A stretch of DNA of 64,000 bases. Source: Anthopleura xanthogrammica. Its lineage: Eukaryota > Cnidaria > Anthozoa > Actiniaria > Actiniidae. Positions within the stretch are counted from its first letter, which is position 1, and each line of letters opens with the position of its first letter. The DNA lies in contig OZ025208.1 in NCBI GenBank assembly GCA_964019055.1, forward strand, positions 8,872,539-8,936,538, in the 5' to 3' direction. Positions 12,001 to 23,314 of the stretch are shown here, one piece after another. The position numbers were made by a program, and so were the translations under genes. A model generated the notes under the pieces. It had not been told where the DNA came from. It saw nothing but the letters and a program-made list of their open reading frames with translations, and ran no database searches.

Positions 12001-15000
12001 GGTCACTGAATACGCTTCGCGATAGAAGAATCATCGATATCCGAAGAAATATGGAAGCTACGATGAGGGGCCTGTGAGAGGAGAAGTAGATTATCATTAC
12101 AAAGTGAATAAAATTGAAACCGCACACTGACGCACTACGAATTAGGTGTAATACTTGTTATGGTCTTTGAAAAATACATGAACATAATAAGCTGCAAACA
12201 CAAAGTAGGAACACAAAGGGCACTCCGGGGGGTTAAGGTTGGGGTTTTCCCTGTATTCGACTATCCGGGGGTGCTCCGCCTGAAAGGGTGAAGCTTTTTC
12301 AGGCCGCAGGTATAGAAAAAATTTGGAATTTGTGACGGAGTTTTGGTATAGAAAAGAGTCGGGAGTTAGCGAGTTTAGATATAGCAAAGGAAGGGGAAGC
12401 TAAAATTACTGTGAAGCCGTATTTGTACGCCGTTTTGTGCAACAATCGATACTCTACCACCACAACTACCCTACCACTACCCCTTTCACTACCACTACCA
12501 CTATCACTAGCACATCCACTACCACTGCCACTACTGCTACCCTTCCACTACCAGTCCCCCTAGCCCTACCACTGCCACCAACACTACCACTGCCCCAACC
12601 CCTACACCACTGCCACTATTGCTACAATTCTACTCAAGTAACTAACCATACAATCCATCCAACAACCCATTTAAGAAGCCCAAAATCCACGCAACCAATA
12701 GACGTTTTTACCAATACGGCAGCCATCTTAAAATATGATTTATAAAGCCAGGAAGGTGGGAGGGTGATGGAGATGAAACTGCATTTAATTAAAGACATTT
12801 CACAGCTTGATGTCTGGTACGGTCTAGTGTAAATTCGTTTTGGGATACGTGGGTAATTTTACGTCACATTGTATTGTAGTCATGCAGTTTATCTATATTT
12901 AAGTCTTAGTCAGGCATCGAATCACCTGAAACGCTACACTAAGTTCAAGTTAAATTTTTCATCGAATTCGAAAGCACAACATGAAATCAATGCCAGGCCG
13001 ACACACAAACACATTTAATCTTTCATTTTTTTTGGCTGTTTAAAATCGATCGAAGGCTTACGGCCAGAGAACACTCGGTCACAAAATCACACGTCTCGGT
13101 CACTCTCGTCTCGAATAGTGATTGCACTTGTCAAGTTCTTTAAGTTCTTCTCAAGACTAAAAGCAAGAAAATAATCCTAGGTCATTCAAGAAAAAGATTA
13201 GACACAAAATAGCTTCAATTTACTTTTATTTTATGATTATTTTTCATGCCAGTTTTTCAAGTTAGTTATGTTGAAAGTCCAAGAGCTGATTGTAAACTAG
13301 ATTCTTACAGCATAACGATAATAGAAGGATTAACTCTTTGCCTAAGCGGACATCTAAAACCATTCACAACGCTTTATTCCTGTAATATATGCATTTTCAT
13401 CGCCATCTTCCTCCAACCTCCCCGATAAAGCATAGAGTGGCAGGGTTACTTTCTCAAATAATTTTACGTTTTGGTGTTTTACATATTGCTCTAACTAACT
13501 GCAAATTCAATTGGAATTTTAGATGTGTTTCTCATTGGATAACGTCAAACCTTAACTGGCCCGGCATCCCATAATGTCTTACTTGAAACAATATAATTCA
13601 AGATGGTCGCCGTATCGGTAAAAGAGTCTACAAGCAAACAAAAAATATATAATATTGTGGACACAAGGTTGCAAGACTGATATATATTCCATACAACCAT
13701 CCATCATCCTCCTCGTTGAGAAAAAGCGTCCCCTTTTTTGAACATGCTATATTTTACTTACAAGATCCAGCTAATGAATTGTTCAATCAAGTGTAAGATT
13801 TCATCGTTGGTCTTAAAAATGGATAGCAGCTGAAATGTGAACATCGGGGATAGAAGGAAAAATGCAGAGAGGGCGTTGGTAAAAAGACCTAGTGGAGATG
13901 AAAACAGAATAATGTTCAGTATTTGGTATAAAATAGCTACGATATAACGTAACGCGTTCTATGATTGGTACAGTTGTAATTGACCATTTTAGAAATTATG
14001 GCTATTTGAGTCTTCATCTGGTACTGGTATTTCAATTTGTTGTTTTGTTAGGCCATATACACTGTATTGTTTTCATTCATTCTTTCTTTCATTCTTTATC
14101 TATGTCTCATGGTTAAATAGTATTAGTATTTCCTTAGATAGGTCGATTAGCTTTTTATTTATTTTCTGAGTAGCCTTTACCATGCATAAACTGTAATCCT
14201 AATACATTAACCATACACCATACACCATACACCATACACCATACACCATACACCATACACCATACACCATACACCATACACCATACACCATACACCATAC
14301 ACCATACACCATACACCATACACCATACACCATACACCATACACCATACACCATACACCATACACCATACACCATACACCATACACCATACACCATACAT
14401 ATTTCATCTTTAATATTTAATCAATTTTGATCACCTTTTTCTTTGTATATTTCCAATCGAAAATAACTTACCTATGGTGGTAAATGCAATCTGGTATCCA
14501 CAGAAGCGAAGACTCTTACCCTGCGTGAAATAACAACAATTCATTAGACCCATTGCATTTATTCCCAACCTGAGGGTGAAAACAATTAAAGCTTATTGAC
14601 TTGGACCGAACGAAACAGTGTGTTTTGAGGTCCTGAGACGACCATGTTTAGGTAGGTAGGTAAAACTTTATTTTAACACGCTTGCCCCGTCAACTAATAA
14701 GGCTGATTTCCACAAGGGGCGTGTGGTTACAATGTCATAGAAATGTACTACAATAAATATAAAATTAGGTTAAACTACTTTTAATTTAAAAAAATGAATA
14801 TCATGAGCACTAATAAAACTAATAAATTTGATATGAATCAGAGAATCAATATGAAAAAGTGTGAGCATTAATTCTGTTGGTAAAAGTCGATAGACTATTG
14901 GATTCACGGAAAGCTTCAGAAAGTGAATTCCACAGTTTTGCTCCACTATAGGAGAAGCTTTTCTTCATATACTCGGTTTTAGGTAGCGGTAACTGCAGTG

Positions 15001-18000
15001 AGGTAGAGGAGCCTCTAAGGTTATAGTGTGTCGTATTTTTCTTACTAGCCGAGGGAAACATCGCCGTAAAGGCCACACACACTTGAAACACACTGCTTTC
15101 CCGAGGTTCCAGTCACTAAGTGTTTTGTTATATACCAAGTGTCAAAGAATACAAACCAGTTATTTGATTATTTAATTATTTGATAATAAAAAAGTAGAAA
15201 ATTAAAAACGTACTTTTCCGATGAATCACTTCCGGTTTTGTTATTCACCGGGGATTAAAGATGTAATGTTGCCCGCTCAGAACGGTTGCCGGGAAACAGT
15301 GAAATTTGATGGACATCACGTGACCACCTCTTGGCCAATGAGAATAAAGAAACTATGGACTTTGACACTTGGTGTATAACAATGAAAAAAAATTGGCCTC
15401 AAAAAGATTCCAATACTCAAGAGAAGGGAGTTCCTTAACTGTGAGGTTAGTTATGCTACCCTTGTATATGATATTAATATATTATTAATGATATTACAAT
15501 CTTACCACAAGCATTTTAGGGCGAGGAATTTCATCTGGTAGCAGCCCCTCTCTCGTCCTATATGTCTTAAGGACATCATTTCTGTTGCATGAGAAAAAGA
15601 AAATCTTTCAGTTTGAAGATTTACCACTGTTTTAATGGTTACGTGCTGATCGAGTAAAAAGACGCGACAGGTTAATCGGCAGACGACTACCGTCAATCAA
15701 AGAATAATCGTTCGAGTACGGTACCTAGCAATAGACCCTTTGCCAAAATGGTTGCCGAAAGTTTGAATAAGTTAAAATACCAGCACTAGAAAGAGCACCT
15801 TTACTTTAGTAACACTTCAAAGATTCATTATTATGTCAGATGGTATATGCGCCGACGTTTTTGAACATTTATAGACGTTTGTATGTCTGGGGTATAACGT
15901 TTTTACTCAGCTCAATTTTAACTCATTCGGTTTTGCGGCCACGTGCACCATTTTTGGCAAAAGGGTCGATTCACATTTGCGTAGAAAGGAAAGAAAAGGA
16001 AAGGCAAAAAAAGAATTAAAACAAAACAAAAACAAAACGACAAGAACAAGAAGAACAGTAAAGAAAAGAAAACGAAAAAGAAAAATGCACGTATTTTGAG
16101 CAAGGTCAACACCAAGCGTAATGATTAAAACTGTATAATAATAGATTACAAAATTATTCCGTCACCTGTGACTTCTCAGAAAAAAACACAGTTGCATTAT
16201 TGCAAACAGGCATGCTATTACCACGGATGCGATAATGTAGTCTGCAGAAGAAAGAAGGTAAACAGGTAAATCAGTGGAAAGAATGCATGAAAACATGTGC
16301 ATCCTACCGGTAGGTAGGTAGGTAGGTAGGTAAGACGGTTAATAGATAGGTAAATCGGTAGGTAGGTAGGTAGGTGGAAGGTAGGTAGGTAGGTAGGTAA
16401 GACGGTTAATAGATAGGTAAATCGGTAGGTAGGTAGGTAGGTAGGTAGGTAGGTGGGTAGGTAGGTAGGTAGGTAGATAGGTAGGAAGGTAGGTAGGTAG
16501 GTAGGTGGGTAGGTAGGTAGGTGGGTAGGTAGATAGGTAGGTAGGTAAGGTGGTAGGTAGGTAGGTAGGTAGGCAGGCAGGCAGGCAGGCAGGCAGGTAG
16601 GTAGGTAGATAGTGGGTGTTGTTTCGTTTCTGCTGCACACAGGGTTAGCTAGGAATTGAAATTGTATAATATATGGAACCATGTTTATCGTTCTATAGAT
16701 ATTGTTACCTTCTGATAGTAATAGTAATTGATAAACCTCTGAAAATGAAAACGAAACTAAATAAGCAGCAAATAAAAGTGGATAGAAAAACCGTCTTATT
16801 AGCATCAACGATAGCAAGCAATGATTATTATCATTATTATTATTACATCTGCCTTACTTTTCTCAAGACCACTAGTCATCCCCTCTAACTTTGATTGAAT
16901 AGTTTTACCAGTAAATAAATACATTAGCAGCAGAGCTGTGAACTACAAAAAGAAAGTAGGTGAAAAGGTTGAAAAATATTTTTGTGCCATACTTTTTAAC
17001 CCCTATATGTTAATACTCCAGTTTCACATTCGGTGGAAACCGCTGTTTTTGAAGAACACAGACTCATTTGCACAGGCTTAGCCTCGTTTATAAGTCATAT
17101 ATTCAAATACACCATTAAAAGTCCGTGGGATTGGTATTATTCAACTTGCACATTCTTTACATTACAGTTGGCTGTTGCTAATGATTTGCAAAAGTCAACC
17201 GTAATGTAAAGAATGTGTAAGTTGAACAATACCAATGTTTTGAAATCCCACGGACTTTTAATGATGTCGTTGAATAGCTGACTTATAAACGAGGCTAAGC
17301 CTGTGCAAATGAGTCTGTGGTCTTCAAAAACAGCGGTTTCCATCGAATGTGAAACTGGTGTATTGTTGGTAGGTTAATCCTGTTGTTGAAGAAGGGGCAA
17401 GTCTTTTGGGTTTTCTTTCCCATGGAATCGCAAGTTTCCAATATAATTGTTATTTTCTGGCTGGCGGCACATGGTGGTCAGTGTTTAACCGCCATTTGGA
17501 GAAAATATTGAGATTTAAAGATTTGTATCAGCTGGCTGAAACCCAGAAATACTTTTTCACGAAGATAATTTGATGTGTTATCGAGATACAACTTAAAGAT
17601 TTCATAAAAAAGGTTTAGAAAACACTTTACATTTTCTTTGGTTGTTTTTCGATTTCTCCGGCAAAGTTAAGCCTAAGTTGAATCATACAGACCTGGTAAA
17701 CAAATAAACAGGACACAACGAAAGATGACAGGAACTGGGTGGAGAATTTGAAGTCTAAAAAGAAAATCAATCAATAAATCAGTCCGTCCGTCCATCCGTA
17801 AGTCAGCTAGCCAGCCCGCCAGGCAGCCAGCAGCTGTAATCCCACCTGGACGTGTGACGTATATCCAGTTCTTCAGTGAATTGTACCAGGTTTTATGTTG
17901 GTTAGGTGCTCTATGAAAAATAAATACATCCTTATAAAACAAAACGTCATATATCAAAGTAGAAGCAATGAATTGTATTATCATACATTCTTACGACAAA

Positions 18001-21000
18001 TATAGTAGTTGAATTATAGTTCCATCGTTGTCACAGGTTTTAGTATTGCATGCAACAAAATAGTGTCCAACTTGATTGCAGCATTGTTGCATGTGTATCT
18101 TACTCATCGAAATCACTGATGTTCATATCACCAAAATTAAAGAGAGAACCTAAAACGCATCTCTCAGGACATACCTTTCCTTTGTCTGGTGTAGTTGATT
18201 AGAAAACAGAAGTTTAACATGAGCTCTCTCTGTTTCACCTGCCAAGTTAATGTTTCCCGTCTCTTCTTTCTAAAAAATAACCATTTTTTTCAATGCCTTC
18301 AATAGTTATTGTACATGAAGTAAATAGTTGAATGTTAAAACATTTTTTGATTTGAGTGTTACTCATTTTGATAAGTATTGAAGGCATTAAAACACCTTGG
18401 ACAATTATTCACATGTCTCTATCATTGCAAAGTCACCTCATGTCTCACTTCGATGCAAAGGCACGGCTACCTTTCAAGACGGTGCAGGGAATTGTGAAGG
18501 GGACTATTTATTTGAGGGCCGTAAGTTAGAAAACTGTAAAAGGTTATTATGTATCCCTCCTTAAATAAAGTTATTGTATTGAATTGAATTGTATTGAATT
18601 GTATTGCATTGCATTGCATTGCATTGCATTGCATTGCATTGCATTGCATTGCATTGTATTGTATTGTATTGTATTGTATTGTATTGTATTGTATTGTATT
18701 GTATTGTATTGTATTGTATTGTATTGTATTGTATTGTATTGTATTGTATTGTATTGTATTGTATTGTATTGTATTGTATTGTATTGTATGTAAAAAATAA
18801 TAAAATGGATCGAAAATATGTAGAAGCTAGGAATATATTAGTCTTACTTGGAGCATGTATCGAAGACTTAGAGGGCCTTGAACATAAGGTTTCTTGATTT
18901 CCTTATACAACAGCATGGAGTAGCTTGCAACCAGAATAAATGTGCAAAAAACCACAGGTATATTGACTAAGATATCTATGTACAACAGGTACTCGAGATT
19001 CTGCATGTAAAGGTATATTTAACATTGTAAACATTTACTGGATATTTTCATTATAATTTTACTAAATACAACTTCTCAAACAAAGCCGGATCGGTGTATT
19101 CTTTCATGCACGTACCAGTTTTTCAAATGCGTGTTTCAGTTTTTCGTCTTCTATAGTGCAGCCAAAGTACATGAATAGATCTGCAATAAATCTTAAGGAA
19201 AACAATTCAGTCAAGTAAGGTAATCGACTCAGAACTCGAATCGGACCCAGTGGTGATGAAACGTGGTGGGTTACTGTTTGATGTTTGCTTCGGTTGATTT
19301 GGCCGAGTGAGCATAAGTCTCACCTTCGAAGTTCTGAATCTCGAATCTGAATCTAGTCAAAACGGCGTTCCTCTTTTCTTTCCAATCATTTAAATAACTC
19401 TCGTCATGTTCAGATGGAAAAGAAAGTCCTTGGAAGCACTTGTGGAAATTGAGAAACGCTTTTTGTTTTGTTTTTGTTTTTGTTTGCTGGTTGGTTGGTT
19501 TTTCATTGAAAAAGCTCGACACACATTATAGTCTACTTTGCAGCCGTTCTTAGTGTCTGTCTCAAAAGGACACTGCACACAGTATTAAGTTAATCATGTT
19601 TTGTTCTGGGTTTTTTTGGTAACAAGGAAAAGTTGACATTTTTTTGAAACTTTCTTGGCAGCAAGCCTTTACCAGCTTTGAAAGCCAATACACAGTGCAA
19701 TTCTTTTATTTGTGAAATCCCTCAACACAGTTTCACGCAAGTTTCAGTTGTCACATTTGTTAACAGTGCCTGACATATCACTCACCTTCCTAACGAGTAA
19801 AGCAGCCCCAATGTGTAACCAATGATCTTGTACTCAGCATTAAGGCAAGCGAGGTACGGATAGTTGTTGATGCCATATAACAGAATCATGAAGATTCCTT
19901 GAAAAGCTAAAACATATGTTGAATTAGAGATGTGAATGTTGAAGAAAATAAAAAAAAGGGCAAAGAGAACGATTTAATTAGTAAACAACACAAAACCCAC
20001 ATAGGCCAATTTGATAGAAAAAAGGCTTTGTAAACGCGACAAAAACTTTCAAAAATAGCTGAAAGTCATGTGCAATGGCTAGTTTTGTTTTGCGCTTTTT
20101 AAATATTTTCTGTAACTCTGACGCTGTGAGCAAATGCTACGATTTTACTGGCCTGGATCTCGATGAGCCTTTTTGAGACAAATAGAGCGAGGTGGTTGAA
20201 GCAAACGTTTGAATCGTTAGGGTCATGCAGAAGGTTATCTTTCCTTACTAATAAGATCCGCTTCCGTCTTCTCAGCCAGTTACAACTATTTCGGAGCACA
20301 ATTAATAACAGTCACGATTCCCATCAGTTTTGTATTAACAAGCCCTTATTAACCAAGTATAAATAAATATACCTCTTGACCAAGCGGATTGTTGCAATTC
20401 TCGTGAAGCGGCAGATATTCCGAGGAAGGCATTCAAGGAGGAAGCGGCAGTTGCGCCAAAAGCGAATGGTATGATGAACCTGTTCCTTTCATCGCCTAGA
20501 AAATCTACAGCACTGTAGAGAACACAAACGAAAAGAGCATGAAAAACGTCAAGGAGACAAACCATAGCTTCAATTTGGGCACGAGATAAAAAAGTGAAGA
20601 TGCCAACTATTCCTTCTTTTATCCCACTGAACTAAGAAAATAGAAAATGACAAAGTTTGAATTTTGAAACGGTGACATTTGTTAATTGCTAATGTACTGA
20701 ATCCCGATCACCTGCACTCTTGCCCCCATCCCGACTTTCTTCAGTATTTAAAAATTAAAATGGGAGTTGAGTGCTGTGTTTTGATTGTTGCAATTTCAAA
20801 AAGTGAAAGTAATGCTGGTGCGCATGTATGGTGAAGCTTACGAGATAACAATCTCGAGAAGTGTTGATGATGTTGATCGATGTTGGTGTTGTTGCCGAGG
20901 TCAATGTCAATGTTGATCTTGCTGTTGATCTTGCTGTTGATGATGATGTTGATGATGATTTTGATGTTGAAGGTGTTGCATCGATGTCGATGTCGATGTC

Positions 21001-23314
21001 GATGTCGATGTCGATGTCGATGTCGATGTCGATGTCGATGAAAACGACAAAGATGTTGATTATAAAATAATACAATAGAAGCATTTTATGAAACATACAC
21101 TGGTAGTCCTGGACGTCCATTCCACCAGTTAGGTTTCAGTCGAACTCTCTTCCTCATGAAGCTCAAAATAGCGATGATAAAAATCTTAAACAAAGGTTAA
21201 CAGTTTTTAGAAAAAAAGATCGATAACAACTGGTAAAATCCTCAAGTCAAGGCAGACCAGGCCCGGGCAAGGTCATAAAATAATGACCGGGGGGAGGCCA
21301 AGGTGAAAAATATTGGGGGCCCTATTCTAAATGTATTAGTAAGAGACCTAAAATGTTCAGTGTTTAATATGCAGTACAACGAAACTATTGCCACTGCTTC
21401 AGGCCTGCCTGCAAGGAACTATATATGTCCCATTAAGCCAGCATTCATTCGTTTATGATGTAAAAATCTTCCGCAAAAATCAACTTCGAGATAATCTTGA
21501 CGAGCTACTCTATAGAAATGCCACTGTTAAGGACGCTCGCGGGCAATTGAAGATGTGATGTCAATTTTATGAAACTTGGTACAAAACTATTTTATCATAT
21601 TAGAGTTCTAAAAATAAAATAAAAAATGGGGGTCACCGTTTTCATTTTTGAGCTACAACTTGAGGAAAATGGACTACTTTGAAGAAAACAGCTCGCATTT
21701 TCTCACAGCTTTCTGAGTTTACTAAAACATTTATAAAATGATGAAAATAGCGTTCTTATTTTTTGAAACTTTTCCTTATGATATACATGGCTATTTATGA
21801 TAAGCATAAAAGAAAATAATGATGAAAAAAGGTCTTACACAGAATTTATGAAGGTTTGAAATCGCGCGTCGCCATCAAAATGCAAGAGCTTCGAATTCGA
21901 TGTCGTGAAGGGGTGGTTTTTTTGGGAAAGTAGCTGTCATTCTTTCCCATGTAATGTCATATTTTCATTTTGACATTGTAGATCACTATAGTAGTTTGTT
22001 TTTAAGAAAAAGAAAAATGGGGGTCACCGTTCTTGTTTTTGAAATATAGCCGATCGAAATCGTTATCGCAATGAACGTGACTGAATTTGATCTTGAAAAA
22101 CATAGGTCACGCGCGCGCGCTGTCACACTAAATGCGCAGAACAGATAAGCACAAAAAATACCCGCGATCGTCCTTAAACTGATCCCATTTATTTATATCT
22201 ATTTTTTTTTACTTCATTTGTCATGTTTAATTATCTTTAGACGATCTTTATATTTCTTCAACCTCTACAACTGTCGTTATTCGGAGATTTTTGTTTTATT
22301 TCTATTGATCTTAGTATTTTCATTTTTGTCAAGATAAAAAGCAAAATTAAATACAATATTTATCCAAGAGACTAGACAGCATACTTACAGCTGGAACCAA
22401 GCATCCAATATCGTACTTGTTTTCATCAACAAGACAACTGAAAGACAACAAGATAATATCCGACATTTAGATTGTTCACTTGTATTTAACACCAGTGTTA
22501 CATGAAAAAATGTCTTCTGTTCATCGACCTGAGTTCAGACAATCTTGAGTCTCTGTTACTTGTCCTTTTTAGGACCTTTATTAGATACCAATACCCGAAA
22601 TCGTTGAAGTTGAGGACGTTTCTTTTACTGACTAGTATATGTCTTGTAAAGTTCAATAGCAGATATGGCATTTGGGTCAGTTTCTATACATTTACTGTAG
22701 TGTTGACCCAAATGCCAAGACTTGAAACAATTCTTTGAAGGCAATAGAGTGTACCTCTGATATCTGCTATTGAACTTTACAAAACGTATACTGGTATTGC
22801 ATAAAACTCTCTTTAAAATATAAACAGGTATCCGTAAGTATTATTTAGTACTGCTGGTCTATTGTCTTGGAACAATACTTCCGGGTGCTCTTATCTTAAG
22901 AGAGCGTAATGCCGGTCAAAACACGTGGCCGTGGACGGGAATAGTTTACTAGTTATGAACAACTCAAAGGAAAATTGTTTCCAGTTGGATCCGAGAATGT
23001 CTCGATGAGAAACCTCCACTTTTTTAACTGCTTGGCCGTCTTTGATGAATGTTATGTTCATACATTCCAAGATATGCTATTTACAAGTAAAGAAGCCAAT
23101 TGCAAATCCGCCGCCTTCTGTGTATCTCTACTGGCGTCGGACTTTTTTCTCTTTCTTCCCGCCAAATTTACTGACCCAAAACAGTTACCTAGCCCTCATG
23201 CGCCAAAAATACGATCAGCTCACACAACTCTGTCTGAAGCTAAATATGAAGCTACATATGAAGCTAAATCAAGGCTTTTTCAAGAAGCTGAGTTACTTAC
23301 TTTAGGACGCCCAT
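5796..23314 (-). CDS. STRA6: STRA6-like receptor, complete gene B (20 coding exons)
   Basis: STRA6 proteins are multi-pass plasma-membrane receptors that take up retinol from retinol-binding protein; the ligand in an invertebrate is unknown. Twenty exons with GT-AG borders join without a phase break into about 627 codons, near the usual family length of about 660. Family marks in order are GRPGLP followed by VDFLGDERNR (exons 3-4), YPYLAC (exon 5), CLFVYQ-FTALLLM (exons 10-11), IIASVVIACLF then LRSHR (exon 13), NILVGLW (exon 18), and a C-terminal RALNRWFLAVRLMRNPSLV (exon 20), the site of the conserved basic/aromatic tail. An optional chimeric exon at 9039-9230 is also in phase. Introns carry many MITEs and microsatellites. 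No frameshift or internal stop was found, so this is the likely functional member of the array. Confidence 0.87.
6241..6422 (+). repeat. (ATGT)n microsatellite
   Basis: About 45 nearly perfect tetramers; the same locus in the duplicate (59569-59710) has about 35, and the partial copy at 9454-9528 has a TAGG array at the same position. Long frames across it are repeat artefacts. Confidence 0.97.
7570..8437. mobile_element. 868-bp MITE related to the CATCGCCAG family
   Basis: The inverted ends are CATTGCCAGAAATATGGGAC and, as complement on the right, CATTGCCAGAAATATTGGAC. The first 14 bases resemble the ends of the elements at 3616-4410 and 43077-43872. No clear target-site duplication and no coding capacity. 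Confidence 0.45.
9039..9230 (-). CDS. STRA6: Chimeric exon: front of exon 20 fused to back of exon 19
   Basis: An exon 20-type acceptor (CTTCAG before 9230) is followed by GPTTVTNRPLVSTRALNHW and on to GVHPG. It then switches to SVMRFFRLLLSEVVRRRKTG, a diverged copy of the end of exon 19, and finishes at a GTACTT donor. Its 192 nt start and end in phase 1, so it can be spliced between exon 19 and exon 20 without a frameshift. Flanks show the mechanism: the left side copies the sequence downstream of exon 19 and the right side copies the intron before exon 20, as expected from a tandem duplication with breakpoints inside the two exons. Whether it is spliced in is unknown. Confidence 0.6.
9454..9528 (+). 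repeat. (TAGG)n microsatellite
   Basis: GGTA/GGTG tetramers occupy the position of the ATGT array in the related intron copies at 6241 and 59569. Confidence 0.95.
9742..10684. mobile_element. 943-bp palindromic TTAA-flanked element
   Basis: TTAA borders both sides (9738-9741 and 10685-10688). The two arms of about 430-455 bp are near-perfect inverted copies starting GAGCGACTGTCC. The related intron copy near 8840-8860 is uninterrupted (CACATTAACGATTGG), which is an empty site confirming a TTAA target duplication. The matching 77-79-codon frames in the two arms come from the inverted sequence and carry no known domain. The ends resemble those of the 3450-bp element at 35571-39020. Confidence 0.8.
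10977..15581 (-). CDS. STRA6: Gene B exons 14-19 (C-terminal membrane half)
   Basis: Exons are 15581-15506, 14520-14472, 13888-13762, 12071-11964, 11674-11511 and 11084-10977. Exon 14 is a hydrophilic loop (TREGLLPDEIPRPKMLV). Exons 15-16 read CGYQIAFTTIG then LFTNALSAFFLLSPMFTF. Exon 17 reads LPLIVASIFLRISMILLSRS and ends DISITIDNR. Exon 18 carries FFFFFNILVGLWSGLFRIV, aligned with the LNVLVGAMVATWRVL region of vertebrate STRA6. Exon 19 reads FLSVLVAFKHPVMLCFCQLL, aligned with the [20 protein letters not shown] region. All six are missing from gene D. Phases close exactly across every junction. Confidence 0.85.
12235..12405 (-). repeat. Dispersed repeat with GCTCCGCC core
   Basis: This stretch is similar, in opposite orientation, to 37575-37790. 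Shared words include GACTATCCGGGG/GACTATACGGGG, GCTCCGCC, TTTTCAGGCC and GTATAGAAAA. It lies in gene B intron 16. Confidence 0.45.
12437..12700 (+). repeat. CCACTA-rich low-complexity tract
   Basis: A pyrimidine/A-rich stretch of imperfect CCACTAC units lies at about 12456-12620 in gene B intron 16. A 102-codon frame here is threonine/proline low complexity and is not considered a gene. Confidence 0.6.
12701..13628. mobile_element. 928-bp TIR element with TA flanks
   Basis: The inverted ends of about 29 bp share TTTTACC and the AATACGGC / GATACGGC cores. TA lies directly outside both ends (12699-12700 and 13629-13630), the target pattern of Tc1/mariner and related elements. No transposase was seen, so this is a non-autonomous copy in intron 16 of gene B. 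Confidence 0.55.
14209..14399 (+). repeat. (CCATACA)n heptamer array
   Basis: About 27 head-to-tail copies of a 7-bp unit lie in gene B intron 15. All frames are open because the unit has no stop, which explains the long spurious frames here. Confidence 0.97.
14650..15112 (-). mobile_element. LINE 3' fragment (reverse transcriptase C-terminal tail)
   Basis: The minus strand encodes the conserved tail found after the reverse transcriptase in jockey/CR1-type LINEs: NLRGSSTSLQLPLPKTEY, then KKSFSYSGAKLWNSLSEAFR, then STFTNRINAHTF. A short 3' UTR ends near 14655 in AAAATAAAGTTTTACCTACC. The element is heavily 5'-truncated and cannot move by itself. It sits in gene B intron 14. Confidence 0.7.
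15125..15382. mobile_element. 258-bp MITE
   Basis: The 23-bp inverted ends, TTGTTATATACCAAGTGTC on the left and GACACTTGGTGTATAACAA on the right, enclose non-coding AT-rich sequence in gene B intron 14. Confidence 0.6.
16166..18269 (-). CDS. STRA6: Gene B exons 8-13 (central part)
   Basis: Exons are 18269-18175, 17910-17846, 17754-17693, 16942-16858, 16738-16709 and 16241-16166. Exon 9 ends KNWIYVTRP and exon 10 continues DFKFSTQFLSS, the cytosolic-to-membrane transition seen as IYTPQPGF in vertebrate STRA6. Exon 11 reads FTALLLMYLFTGKTIQ. Exon 12 is a 30-nt, phase 1-1 micro-exon (VYQLLLLSE) and could be skipped without a frameshift. Exon 13 is a single membrane helix ending SHR. The exon 10 acceptor was chosen at the long pyrimidine tract before ACTTCAAATTC, because only that keeps the phase and the family match. 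A nearer CCACCCAG site breaks both. Confidence 0.83.
16309..16613 (+). repeat. Compound (TAGG)n / (CAGG)n microsatellite
   Basis: Interrupted GTAG tetramers, with a higher-order duplication of the AAGACGGTTAATAGATAGG interruption at about 16333 and 16399. Gene D intron keeps only a short remnant (61371-61395). Confidence 0.93.
17012..17364. mobile_element. 353-bp palindromic MITE
   Basis: Long inverted arms, with left start AATACTCCAGTTTCACATTC and right end GAATGTGAAACTGGTGTATT, meet at a loop near 17180-17190. It lies between exons 11 and 10 of gene B, and no matching copy was seen in gene D. Confidence 0.65.
18574..18790 (+). repeat. (ATTGY)n pentamer array
   Basis: About 43 pentamers change from ATTGA to ATTGC to a homogeneous ATTGT block in gene B intron 7. 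Long frames over it are artefacts. Confidence 0.96.
18848..23314 (-). CDS. STRA6: Gene B exons 1-7 (N-terminal membrane half)
   Basis: The coding exons are 23314-23301 (MGVL plus 2 nt), 22437-22389, 21184-21099, 20512-20373, 19897-19786, 19191-19116 and 19000-18848. Each has an AG acceptor and a GT donor, with lengths 14, 49, 86, 140, 112, 76 and 153. The start is placed at 23314 because an in-frame TAA lies 12 codons upstream and exon 2 stays open only in this phase. The hydrophobic stretches IFIIAILSF (exon 3), FIIPFAFGATAASSL (exon 4), IFMILLYGINNYPYLACL (exon 5) and VNIPVVFCTFILVASYSML (exon 7) are likely membrane helices. The order short extracellular N-terminus, helix, RKR, GRPGLP matches STRA6. 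No signal peptide is visible. Confidence 0.85.
20861..21040 (+). repeat. GATGTT / GATGTC hexamer tract
   Basis: Irregular GATGTT-like units end in a pure run of GATGTC hexamers at 20981-21040, in gene B intron 3. A weaker GATGTT-rich patch in the corresponding intron of gene C (48256-48300) suggests the tract predates the duplication. Confidence 0.9.
21531..22173. mobile_element. 643-bp TTAA-flanked MITE
   Basis: TTAA lies at 21527-21530 and 22174-22177, with imperfect inverted ends GGACGCTCGCGGG and CCCGCGATCGTCC. It is non-coding and contains a GGGGGTCACCGTT motif twice. It lies in gene B intron 2. Confidence 0.6.
22634..22792. mobile_element. Palindromic MITE of about 160 bp
   Basis: The 32-bp outer arms contain GTAAAGTTCAATAGCAGATA and its complement with two mismatches. 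A second nested pair (GGCATTTGGGTCA and TGACCCAAATGCC) gives a cruciform-like structure. The 78-codon frame across it is not considered coding. Confidence 0.6.

Noticed and set aside
14155..14407. Three overlapping 65-81-codon frames (MVYGVWC repeats).
   Set aside because: Translation of the heptamer microsatellite.
16218..16817. 199-codon Leu/Pro/Tyr/Thr-rich frame.
   Set aside because: Microsatellite translation; only the short VYQLLLLSE micro-exon and exon 13 on this strand are real.
17673..17755. Exon 10 using the CCACCCAG acceptor (frame VPVIFRCVLFICLPG).
   Set aside because: The alternative acceptor at the pyrimidine tract before ACTTCAAATTC gives correct phases on both sides and a better STRA6 match.
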